Assembly: GCA_902631405.1 (NCBI GenBank)
Contig: CACOYI010000004.1
Location: forward strand, 1 to 64,000
DNA: 64,000 bases
DNA from: K189A clade bacterium
GTDB lineage: Bacteria > Pseudomonadota > Gammaproteobacteria > Pseudomonadales > Azotimanducaceae
Direction of reading: 5' to 3'
Under the pieces are notes generated by a model. It saw only the letters and a program-made list of their open reading frames with translations, did no database searches and was not told the origin of the DNA. Below are positions 45,338 through 52,864 of this stretch, piece by piece (within the stretch, counting starts at the first letter, position 1; each line of letters begins with the position of its first letter). The position numbers and the translations under genes were made by a program.

Positions 45338-46639
45338 TTGAGAGTTCTTTTTTCTTCGGCAGCCAGTTTTGATTTTGATCTTTCGAGACTCACGGAGACA
45401 GATACATCGACTGCCGCAAGTGTGTCGGATGCGGTATCAGGAATCCTCTCGAGAATTAGATTAGAGGGCGACTCGGCGCTTTTAGATCTAACCAACGCAT
45501 TAGAGGATAACGCTTTTAGCGAAATAGATGATTTAGAGCTATGCAACAGAGATATGGAGCAGGCCTGGGAAAGGTTAGGAGATAACGATAGGAAAGCCCT
45601 CCAGGTGGCAGCAGCGAGAATTACCGATTTTCATCAAAAGCAGCGCCAAAACTCCTGGTCTTTCCAAGACGACTTAGGAAACGTGCTCGGACAACGCATA
45701 TCGCCCATAGACAGGGTGGGCGTCTATGTTCCGGGTGGGAAGGCCTCTTATCCTTCCAGCGTTTTAATGAGTATTATCCCAGCGAGAGTTGCCGGTGTCT
45801 CTGAGGTTGTAGCCTTCACCCCAAGCATTTCAGGAGCAATAAATGACTACGTTCTAGCTGCTTTTTCGCTAGTAGGGGTGGACCGAGTATTTATGGCAGG
45901 CGGTGCTCAGGCGATAGGCGCGATGGCCTACGGGACTGAGCTGGTTCCCAAAGTCGATAAAATTGTTGGCCCGGGAGGTACCTTTGTAGCTGAGGCGAAA
46001 AGACAGGTTTTTGGTGCAGTTGGGATCGATATGATTGCAGGCCCCAGCGAAGTGCTAGTTATTGCCGACGATCAAGCACCCGTCGAATGGGTTGCACTAG
46101 ATATGTTTGCGCAAGCTGAGCACGACCCAGCAGCCCAAAGCATTGCTATAGTTTTTAGTGAAAATTATGCAAAAGACTTGGAAGTCACTATAAACAATCT
46201 GATTGAAGAGATGCCGAGAAAAAAAATTATAAAAGAATCCCTCTCAAATAGAGGAGCAATAATATGCTGTGCAAACCGGCGAGAGTCAGCAGAAATAGCA
46301 AACCGCATAGCGCCGGAACACTTGGGCTTAATGATTGATAACCCTTATGAACTTCTGGATCAAATAAAAAATTTTGGGGCTGTGTTTGTTGGGAATTACT
46401 CTTCTGAAGCGATGGGTGACTATGTTACTGGCCCATCTCACGTTTTACCCACGTCAGGCTCTGCTAAGTACTCATCCCCTTTGGGGGTCTATGACTTTGT
46501 CAAACGATCATCAGTTGTTGAGCTGAGTGAGCAAGGAGCCAAAGAACTTGGTGTGGTGGCAGCAACCCTCGCGGAAAACGAAGGGCTGTATGCCCACGCG
46601 AAGACGGCTCTAGTGAGAAATCCCGGTTCTAACGAGTAA
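45338..46639 (+). CDS. hisD: Histidinol dehydrogenase
   Basis: Zinc enzyme oxidising L-histidinol to histidine in the last two steps of the pathway. 433 aa, the family length. Signatures: RVGVYVPGGKASYPSSVLM, DKIVGPGGTFVAEAKRQVFG, DMIAGPSEVLVIAD, AQAEHDPAAQSI (zinc ligands Gln/His) and the C-terminal GPSHVLPTSGSAKYSSPL. The start is TTG. hisC, which usually follows, is replaced by zapE. Confidence 0.96.
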   Translation: MRVLFSSAASFDFDLSRLTETDTSTAASVSDAVSGILSRIRLEGDSALLDLTNALEDNAFSEIDDLELCNRDMEQAWERLGDNDRKALQVAAARITDFHQKQRQNSWSFQDDLGNVLGQRISPIDRVGVYVPGGKASYPSSVLMSIIPARVAGVSEVVAFTPSISGAINDYVLAAFSLVGVDRVFMAGGAQAIGAMAYGTELVPKVDKIVGPGGTFVAEAKRQVFGAVGIDMIAGPSEVLVIADDQAPVEWVALDMFAQAEHDPAAQSIAIVFSENYAKDLEVTINNLIEEMPRKKIIKESLSNRGAIICCANRRESAEIANRIAPEHLGLMIDNPYELLDQIKNFGAVFVGNYSSEAMGDYVTGPSHVLPTSGSAKYSSPLGVYDFVKRSSVVELSEQGAKELGVVAATLAENEGLYAHAKTALVRNPGSNE

Positions 46640-46664
46640 CCTAGTTGGTGTATCTCCGGTTAGA

Positions 46665-47798
46665 TTGGTTCGCGCGCGCAGCTGGCAAAGCTGGGTTTTT
46701 CAAGTTGGGACTGAAATGTTGAGAGAATTAGGTTCTCCGGTTCACGGAGAGCTGGTGCTTGATGAGGACCAGCTAAAGATCAAAGAAAGATTAGATCGTT
46801 TGCGAAGTGCGGTAATGGTGGACCTTGAGGTCGGACCACTGAGTTGGGTTGCCAGATGGTTTCGAAGAAAGAGCAAAAAGCGGGTCATGGGCCTTTATTT
46901 GTGGGGGGATGTAGGAAGAGGGAAGACGATGTTGATGGACGCTTTCTGCAAAGAGCTGCCAAACTCCATCGTGTCTAGATTCCATTTTTACAGATTTATG
47001 CAGAAGGTCCATGCCTCACTCGATCAATATTCTGGGCAAACAAATCCCTTAGAGAAAGTTGCGGGAGATTTTGCATCGGAAATTAAGGTTCTCTGTTTTG
47101 ATGAGTTTTTTGTTTCGGATATAGGGGACGCGATGATCTTAGGCGAACTCTTCAAGGAACTTTTTAAAAAGGGAGTGGTTCTTGTTGCAACGTCCAATGT
47201 AGAACCGGCGAATCTTTACAAAAATGGTCTTCAGAGAGCAAGATTTCTGCCTGCAATAAGACTTCTCGTTGAGCATTGTGAAGTGGCCCGGATTGGCAAA
47301 GGCGCTGACTATCGTCTTACTAAACTGACAAATAAAGCGAGGTACTTCTATCCTGAGAATTTAGTAAACCAAAATACTATGCGTGAGATGTTCATTGTCT
47401 TGAGTCAGGGTGCTTACCAGGAGAGTGTGTCGATTGATGTTCTAGGAAGAACTATTCAAACCCGGCTTGTATCTGATGAGGTGGTCTGGTTTGCTTTTAG
47501 TGAACTGTGCGATGGACCTCGTAGTCAAAATGATTACATTGAAATCGCAAATCAATATAAGACGGTTTTCCTTGATGGGCTTCCAGTCATGAACTCAGAA
47601 AAAGAGAATCAGGCAAGGAGATTCGTCAGCCTCGTAGATGAGTTGTATGATCGCCGGATAAATTTAGTTGTGTTGGCGCAAAGCTCCGTAGATCTACTGT
47701 ATAAAGGGGTTGGGCTGAAGTTTGAATTCGAACGAACCATGAGCCGGTTAATTGAAATGCAGTCGCCGGAATATATAGCAAGCTTTCGAGCTGAGTGA
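46665..47798 (+). CDS. zapE: Cell division ATPase ZapE (AFG1-like)
   Basis: Peripheral ATPase that associates with the FtsZ ring during constriction and under low oxygen. 377 aa. Walker A in LWGDVGRGKTMLMD (about residue 85), FHFYRFMQKVH, Walker B in VLCFDEFFVSDIGDA (about 145) and ATSNVEPANLYKNGLQRARFLPAI are characteristic. Start uncertain: the TTG at 46665 gives a 17-residue leader, the ATG at 46716 begins MLRELGSPVHGE. Located before rplM in many relatives. Confidence 0.92.
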   Translation: MVRARSWQSWVFQVGTEMLRELGSPVHGELVLDEDQLKIKERLDRLRSAVMVDLEVGPLSWVARWFRRKSKKRVMGLYLWGDVGRGKTMLMDAFCKELPNSIVSRFHFYRFMQKVHASLDQYSGQTNPLEKVAGDFASEIKVLCFDEFFVSDIGDAMILGELFKELFKKGVVLVATSNVEPANLYKNGLQRARFLPAIRLLVEHCEVARIGKGADYRLTKLTNKARYFYPENLVNQNTMREMFIVLSQGAYQESVSIDVLGRTIQTRLVSDEVVWFAFSELCDGPRSQNDYIEIANQYKTVFLDGLPVMNSEKENQARRFVSLVDELYDRRINLVVLAQSSVDLLYKGVGLKFEFERTMSRLIEMQSPEYIASFRAE

Positions 47799-47821
47799 GG
47801 CGATTAGGAGCCCAGGCAAGG

Positions 47822-47850
47822 TTGTAAACATCTAGCCGCTAAACTATGAT
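47822..47850 (+). promoter_or_regulatory. Candidate sigma70 promoter of rplM-rpsI
   Basis: TTGTAA (47822-47827) and TATGAT (47845-47850) are 17 nt apart. The -10 matches five of six consensus bases, the -35 four. It lies 82 nt before the rplM start, in the spacer after zapE. Confidence 0.55.
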
Positions 47851-47878
47851 TCGCCTCCCTGTTTTAAAGAGAATCTGA

Positions 47879-47912
47879 CCTTAGGGATTATTAGGACGGT
47901 CTAGACCTAAGG
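47879..47912 (+). promoter_or_regulatory. Possible rplM leader hairpin (ribosomal protein autoregulation)
   Basis: CCTTAGG (47879-47885) and CCTAAGG (47906-47912) form a perfect 7-bp stem whose 20-nt loop can pair further (TAG..CTA). It lies in the 5' untranslated region, ending 19 nt before the rplM ATG. In E. coli, L13 represses its own operon through the leader; this stem is a candidate equivalent, by inference only. Confidence 0.4.
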
Positions 47913-47931
47913 GCGGATTTGAGAGTAGTTG

Positions 47932-48360
47932 ATGGCGACACTGAGTTTTTCGAGCAAAGACATAGACAAAGCATGGTGGGTAGTCGATGCCAACGGCAAG
48001 ACGTTGGGTCGGGTGGCCACTGAGATAGCGCTTCGTTTGCGTGGTAAGCATAAGCCAGAGTACACACCGCATGCTGACGTTGGTGATTTTGTCGTGGTTG
48101 TAAACGCGGAGAAAGTAGCTGTAACAGGTAAAAAAGAAACGGATAAAATCTATTGGCGTCATACAGGCTTTCCGGGTGGAATTAAGGCAAAACCACTCGG
48201 TAAGATGCGTGAGGAGAAGCCCGAGAAAATGATCGAAATTGCCGTGAAAGGGATGTTGCCAAAAAACCCGCTGGGCAGAGCGATGTATAAAAAGCTCAAG
48301 GTTTATAAGGGCGGCACGCACCCTCATGCGGCGCAGCAACCACGGACCTTGGAGCTTTAA
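47932..48360 (+). CDS. rplM: 50S ribosomal protein L13
   Basis: 142 aa, the same as E. coli L13, from the ATG at 47932 (a TTG one codon earlier is in frame). [37 protein letters not shown] and [19 protein letters not shown] are standard. An early 50S assembly protein. It is followed by rpsI after one base, the conserved pair. Confidence 0.97.
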   Translation: MATLSFSSKDIDKAWWVVDANGKTLGRVATEIALRLRGKHKPEYTPHADVGDFVVVVNAEKVAVTGKKETDKIYWRHTGFPGGIKAKPLGKMREEKPEKMIEIAVKGMLPKNPLGRAMYKKLKVYKGGTHPHAAQQPRTLEL

Positions 48361-48361
48361 T

Positions 48362-48751
48362 ATGTCCAACTACGATTATGGAACTGGTCGAAGAAAGACT
48401 GCCGCCGCAAGGGTTTTTGTCACCGGTGGGTCTGGGCGTATTCTCGTGAACTCAGTTCCTTTAGACGAATTCTTCGGCCGTGAAACCGCGAGGATGATCG
48501 TTAGGCAACCTCTGGAATTAGCTGAGTTAACAGACAAGCTAGATCTGAAGATTTCAGTTAAGGGTGGTGGCGACTCCGGTCAGGCTGGCGCCATAAGACA
48601 CGGAGTGGCTAGGGCGCTTGTTGACTATGACGAGTCTTTGAGAAGCCCAATGCGACAAGCGGGATTCCTAACAAGAGATGCAAGGGCGGTCGAAAGAAAA
48701 AAAGTGGGTCTTAGGAAGTCTCGAAAGCGACCTCAATATTCTAAACGTTAA
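48362..48751 (+). CDS. rpsI: 30S ribosomal protein S9
   Basis: 129 aa (E. coli 130). [20 protein letters not shown] at the start and the C-terminal [16 protein letters not shown], whose last basic residues reach the P-site tRNA anticodon, are intact. The ATG at 48362 follows the rplM stop by 1 nt; an upstream in-frame start would overlap rplM and is unlikely. Confidence 0.97.
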   Translation: MSNYDYGTGRRKTAAARVFVTGGSGRILVNSVPLDEFFGRETARMIVRQPLELAELTDKLDLKISVKGGGDSGQAGAIRHGVARALVDYDESLRSPMRQAGFLTRDARAVERKKVGLRKSRKRPQYSKR

Positions 48752-48815
48752 TTGGACGCAGTCGGTTTGGGGCCAAAAAGCTGCTTAGTTGGCTTCTAAA
48801 ATGGTAAGATAGACG

Positions 48816-48862
48816 CCTGAAAAGAGGAAAAAAGCTCTAAAGGTAAAGGCCTCTTTTCTAGG
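48816..48862 (+). promoter_or_regulatory. Inverted repeat upstream of petA
   Basis: GAAAAGAGG (48819-48827) and CCTCTTTTC (48850-48858) form a perfect 9-bp stem with a 22-nt loop; CCT/AGG can extend it past one bulged T. It lies 33 nt before the petA start in the 139-nt rpsI-petA spacer. No T-run follows the stem, so it is more likely a leader structure or protein-binding site than a plain terminator of rplM-rpsI. Confidence 0.45.
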
Positions 48863-48890
48863 TGGTAACAAGGCTTCCAGGAGCAATCAG

Positions 48891-49493
48891 GTGGCATCAG
48901 ACGTTCCGTTAATGTCGGCGAGCATGAAAGAACCTTCGAACATAGACCGAAGGTACTTCTTAATTCAATCTACTGCCGCAGTAGGCACCGTTGGCGCGGG
49001 CTTCGCTGTTTGGCCATTCCTCTCTTATTGGTCGCCCAGCGAGAAAGCCAAGGCGATGGGCGCTGCGGTCAAAATCGACCTCTCGAAACTTCAACCTGGA
49101 GAGATGCTAACGCCTGTCGTTGCGTGGCGAGGAAAACCAGTTTTTATTATAAGACGTACGGAAGCAATGCTTAATTCGATTAAGGAAACTTCTCTTACCC
49201 TGGCCGACCCAAACTCTGAAAATCCGGAAATGCAACCCGATTTTGCGGTCAACCCGTGGCGATCGTCTAACCCTGAGTACGCAGTTTTACTAGGTCTCTG
49301 TACTCATTTGGGTTGCTCGCCCAAGCTCGTGAGTGTCGGAAATTTTGAGGATGCGTCAGGCGGGTTCTTCTGTCCTTGCCATGGATCAAAGTTTGATCTG
49401 GCTGGGAGGGTTGTGGCTGGTGTGCCGGCACCTACGAATATGGAAGTACCCCCTTATCGATTTGAGTCAGATACAGTTATTGTGATCGGATAG
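48891..49493 (+). CDS. petA: Ubiquinol-cytochrome c reductase Rieske iron-sulfur subunit
   Basis: 2Fe-2S subunit of the cytochrome bc1 complex. 200 aa. A twin-arginine-like RRYFLIQST signal-anchor (residues about 24-50) is followed by the Rieske domain: cluster ligands C137, H139, C161 and H164 in CTHLGC and CPCHGS, with disulfide cysteines C142 and C163. The start is GTG with AGGAG 7 nt upstream. First gene of petABC. Its presence indicates respiration with a bc1 complex and cytochrome c. Confidence 0.96.
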   Translation: MASDVPLMSASMKEPSNIDRRYFLIQSTAAVGTVGAGFAVWPFLSYWSPSEKAKAMGAAVKIDLSKLQPGEMLTPVVAWRGKPVFIIRRTEAMLNSIKETSLTLADPNSENPEMQPDFAVNPWRSSNPEYAVLLGLCTHLGCSPKLVSVGNFEDASGGFFCPCHGSKFDLAGRVVAGVPAPTNMEVPPYRFESDTVIVIG

Positions 49494-49522
49494 AAAACAC
49501 CAAAAAAAGTTTAGAGGAAGTG

Positions 49523-50788
49523 ATGGCTGAAGCCAATTTAGAAGATAAGAAAACCAAAATAGATGAAGCTATGGAATGGGTTGACGCTCGTTTCCCTGCC
49601 ACGGAGACCTGGGAATATCACTTATCGAAGTACTGGGCACCTAAGAACCACAACTATTACTACGTCTTCGGGTTCCTTGGAATAATTGTACTGGTTAACC
49701 AGTTGCTGACGGGGATCTGGCTGACGATGAATTATGTCCCAACAGACGAAAGGGCTTTCGCGTCCGTAGAATATATAATGAGGGACGTAAATTACGGTTG
49801 GTTAGTTCGTTACCTTCATTCAACCGGTGCTTCAGCATTTTTTGTGGTGACATACATCCATATGTACAGGGCGCTGGCTTATGGCTCCTACAAAGCCCCT
49901 CGGGAACTATTATGGTTTGTCGGTATGGCGATATTTTTAGTTTTGATGGCAGAGGGGTTTATGGGTTATCTGCTGCCATGGGGGAATATGTCTTACTGGG
50001 GCGCTCAGGTAATCATTTCCTTATTCGGTGCAATTCCATTCGTAGGACCGGATATTGTTGAATGGGCCCGAGGTGACTTCTTGATGTCGGAGGTCGCCCT
50101 CAACAGATTTTTTGCTCTTCATGTGGTTCTGTTACCACTGTTGTTGGTGGCATTAGTCTTCGTGCATATTGTCGCGCTTCATCATGTCGGTTCGAATAAT
50201 CCGGATGGTATCGAGATAAAGAAGAAGAAAGACAATCAGGGTATACCCTTAGATGGGATTCCGTTTTGGCCTTACAGCATCGTTAAAGACCTTTTTGCAC
50301 TAAGTGTTTTTCTATTCATTTTCTTGGCGATCGTATTTTTCGCGCCTGAAATGGGGGGTTACTTTTTGGAGATTCCCAATTTCGAAAAAGCGGACCCGTT
50401 GAAAACCCCTGCGCATATAGCGCCTGTTTGGTACTACACACCATTTTACGCGATGCTGCGCGCAGCCACTTATCCGTTATTCGGTATGTCCGCCAAATTC
50501 TGGGGCCTTGTCGTAATGGGTGGAGCGATAGCGCTCCCTCTGGCTTTGCCTTGGCTGGATAAAAGTCCGGTGAAATCGATTAGATATAAGGGGGTGTTAT
50601 CACGTTGGGCATTGAGGATATTTGTAGTTAGCTTCCTTGTCCTGGGATGGTTAGGCGTGATGCCGGCAACAAAAACGTACACGATAATGGCTCAGCTTTT
50701 CACTCTTATCTACTACGCATATTTTGTGCTAATGCCTTGGTATACTACGGTAGAACTAACGAAACCCGAGCCCGAGAGGGTGACTTGA
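49523..50788 (+). CDS. petB: Cytochrome b subunit of the bc1 complex
   Basis: Carries hemes bL and bH and both quinol sites. 421 aa, with about eight to nine TM helices. Heme ligands lie in WLVRYLHSTGASAFFVVTYIH and in FALHVVLLPLLLVALVFVHIVALHHVG; the Qo-site ef-loop sequence around PEMGGYF follows further on. The ATG at 49523 has GAGG 5 nt upstream; a GTG one codon earlier is in frame. The stop overlaps petC. Confidence 0.96.
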   Translation: MAEANLEDKKTKIDEAMEWVDARFPATETWEYHLSKYWAPKNHNYYYVFGFLGIIVLVNQLLTGIWLTMNYVPTDERAFASVEYIMRDVNYGWLVRYLHSTGASAFFVVTYIHMYRALAYGSYKAPRELLWFVGMAIFLVLMAEGFMGYLLPWGNMSYWGAQVIISLFGAIPFVGPDIVEWARGDFLMSEVALNRFFALHVVLLPLLLVALVFVHIVALHHVGSNNPDGIEIKKKKDNQGIPLDGIPFWPYSIVKDLFALSVFLFIFLAIVFFAPEMGGYFLEIPNFEKADPLKTPAHIAPVWYYTPFYAMLRAATYPLFGMSAKFWGLVVMGGAIALPLALPWLDKSPVKSIRYKGVLSRWALRIFVVSFLVLGWLGVMPATKTYTIMAQLFTLIYYAYFVLMPWYTTVELTKPEPERVT

Positions 50789-51519
50789 CCAGACTGCTCC
50801 CCGTACTGATTTTAGTCTCGATTGGCGTAATGCTAAATGGAAACACTTGGGCGGCCAGCACTGTAGATTGGCCCATGGAAGAATTCGAAGGCGACCTGAA
50901 AGATCTCCCGAGTTTGCAGAGAGGTTTCCAGTTATACACGAACTACTGTCTTGGTTGCCATGGTTTGGAGCACCAAAGGTACGGAAGAACCGCAGACGAT
51001 TTCGAGATCCCACGAGATTTAGTCGAGGAAAATATTATTTTTACTGGACAAAAGGTGGGGGAGTTAATTAAGACCTCCATGCCACCAGTGCCAGCTAAGG
51101 TATGGTTCGGTGCGACGCCGCCAGATTTAACGCTAGAGGCGAGGTTGCGAGGTCCTGAATGGATTTATAACTATTTGAAGACATTCTACGTGGACGAGGA
51201 AAGGCCTCTAGGCGTTAATAATAAGGTTTATCCGAACGTGGGCATGCCAAACGTGCTTCTCCCGCTCCAAGGGGTTCAGAGAGCGATCTGTGAGGAAGGA
51301 AACTGTGATAAGCTTGAGATAGAGGAAGGGACGGGAAAACTGAGCGTTGCGGAGTTTGATCAAGTTGCCTATGACATCACCAATTTCCTCTACTATGTGG
51401 GCGAACCGGCAAGACTGGAACGCCAAAAGGTAGGCGTTTATGTATTGCTCTTTATATTGGTGCTTATTTGCTTTACCTATCTTCTTAAACGAGAGTTCTT
51501 CAAGGACATAGAGCATTAG
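50785..51519 (+). CDS. petC: Cytochrome c1 subunit of the bc1 complex
   Basis: Membrane-anchored c-type cytochrome passing electrons from the Rieske protein to soluble cytochrome c. 244 aa from a TTG that overlaps the petB stop (TTGA) and has GAGAGGG just upstream. Signal peptide to about residue 23 (NTWAA), heme-binding C55-x-x-C58-H59 (YCLGCHGLEH), a Met candidate in VYPNVGMPNVLLP and one C-terminal TM helix (VYVLLFILVLICFTYLL). A longer frame inside petB was rejected. Confidence 0.95.
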   Translation: MTRLLPVLILVSIGVMLNGNTWAASTVDWPMEEFEGDLKDLPSLQRGFQLYTNYCLGCHGLEHQRYGRTADDFEIPRDLVEENIIFTGQKVGELIKTSMPPVPAKVWFGATPPDLTLEARLRGPEWIYNYLKTFYVDEERPLGVNNKVYPNVGMPNVLLPLQGVQRAICEEGNCDKLEIEEGTGKLSVAEFDQVAYDITNFLYYVGEPARLERQKVGVYVLLFILVLICFTYLLKREFFKDIEH

Positions 51520-51571
51520 TCAATTTTCCACGCTTCGTTGATTCGATGAAGCTATTTACGAGGGGATATCT

Positions 51572-52204
51572 ATGACAATCGCGGCCAAACGATCTTCGAT
51601 GATTCTTTTTTCCGATCCGAGGGACCATTATTCCCATAGAGTTAGGATGGTCCTAGCAGAGAAGGGTGTTACCGTCGAGTTTTCGAATAGCACAGCGGCA
51701 GAGATATCGAAGGATATGTTCGATCTAAACCCTTATGGATCGTTGCCGACTTTAGCTGATAGGGATCTCGTTTTGTATGAGGCCAATGTCATTATGGAAT
51801 ATCTTGATGAGAGATACCCTCACCCGCCGCTTTTGCCGGTTTATCCTGTCCAGAGAGCGCAAGCAAGGCTTTGGATTTCTCGAATAGAAAGAGAATGGAG
51901 CGAGAAGTTGGATATTCTCATGTCCGGAAAAGGACGAGAGGCGACTATAACTAAGGCTCGAAAAGAGTTAAGGGAGAGCATTCTATCGATCATTCCAGTT
52001 TTTTCAGAAAAACCTTTTTTTATGAGCGAAGAGTTCTCTCTGGTCGACTGTTGTGTCGCCCCTATTTTATGGAGATTGAAAGAAGTGGGAATTATGATAC
52101 CCGAACGTTCGAGCAAAGGCCTCGTAGCTTATATGCAGAAGATTTTTGAAAGAGATGCTTTTAGGGAAAGTCTTACGGAAGCCGAGCAGGAAATGCAGGA
52201 ATAA
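51572..52204 (+). CDS. sspA: Stringent starvation protein A
   Basis: RNA polymerase-associated regulator with a glutathione S-transferase fold. 210 aa (E. coli 212). ILFSDPRDHYSHRVRMVLAEKGV, NPYGSLPTLADRDLVLYE and IIMEYLDERYPHPPLLP-like (NVIMEYLDERYPHPPLLPVY) segments are typical. It follows petC, the usual context, but the ClpXP adaptor gene sspB that normally follows is absent; the convergent dolP ends 14 nt away. Confidence 0.94.
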   Translation: MTIAAKRSSMILFSDPRDHYSHRVRMVLAEKGVTVEFSNSTAAEISKDMFDLNPYGSLPTLADRDLVLYEANVIMEYLDERYPHPPLLPVYPVQRAQARLWISRIEREWSEKLDILMSGKGREATITKARKELRESILSIIPVFSEKPFFMSEEFSLVDCCVAPILWRLKEVGIMIPERSSKGLVAYMQKIFERDAFRESLTEAEQEMQE

Positions 52205-52218
52205 GGTTGGTCTTGGGT

Positions 52219-52779
52219 CTATAGATAGGTAAAGACTTTAACGATTTTCTCGACCCCAAAAACCTCAGAAACCAGTCTGGTAATTACCTGGGAATGATCC
52301 TGTGTAACCCGTCCCATCAGAAAGACGGTCCCGTTCTCGCAGGTTACTCTCACGGAAGAGCCGTTGGCCTCCTTGCTTGATAATAGTCTAGCTCTGACTT
52401 TAGTTGCTATCCAACGGTCATTGGAGCGAGAGACAAGAGATATCGGGCCCATGATTTTGACGTGGTTAGAAATGTCTTTCTTTTCAACTTCCGATAGTGA
52501 GATAGAGATATCTTCTGCCAGCTTAGATACCTGCCGATCTGGTACTTGTCCAGTTAACAGAACTCGGCTATCGAAGACAGTTACGTTTATATTTGAACCT
52601 TTTAAGAGGGATTTTTTTTTCGATAGCTCCCTTTCTATTAGGCCCTCTAGAAATCTGTCATCAATTTTTGTTCCGATGGACCGGTCAGCAACATCTCCTT
52701 TTGTGGCACAGCCAAGAAAAAAGAAGGCGAGAGAGAAAAGTGTAATGAGTCTCATCTTTTTGCTGTTATCTAAGTACAT
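52219..52779 (-). CDS. dolP: Outer-membrane BON-domain lipoprotein (DolP/YraP)
   Basis: 186-aa lipoprotein with a signal peptide ending in the lipobox FLGC (Cys about residue 24) and two BON domains (about residues 48-112 and 120-186; NVTVFDSRVLLTGQVPD and SVRVTCENGTVFLMGRVTQ). DolP supports outer-membrane integrity and BAM function in E. coli. It lies downstream of lpoA on the same strand; diaA and yraN, which usually separate the two, are missing. Confidence 0.9.
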   Translation of the reverse strand: MYLDNSKKMRLITLFSLAFFFLGCATKGDVADRSIGTKIDDRFLEGLIERELSKKKSLLKGSNINVTVFDSRVLLTGQVPDRQVSKLAEDISISLSEVEKKDISNHVKIMGPISLVSRSNDRWIATKVRARLLSSKEANGSSVRVTCENGTVFLMGRVTQDHSQVITRLVSEVFGVEKIVKVFTYL

Positions 52780-52864
52780 GTTTCTTATCGCCCTGGCGTC
52801 CCGATAGTATCAATTATTTTTTTAAAGTACTCCTTTCTTAGCGATCTAGCTTTTAGCTTGGTAA

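Noticed and set aside
50647-50784. N-terminal extension of cytochrome c1 overlapping petB by 140 nt
   Set aside because: The signal peptide starts at the TTG at 50785, which has its own ribosome-binding site; the extension is out-of-frame petB sequence.
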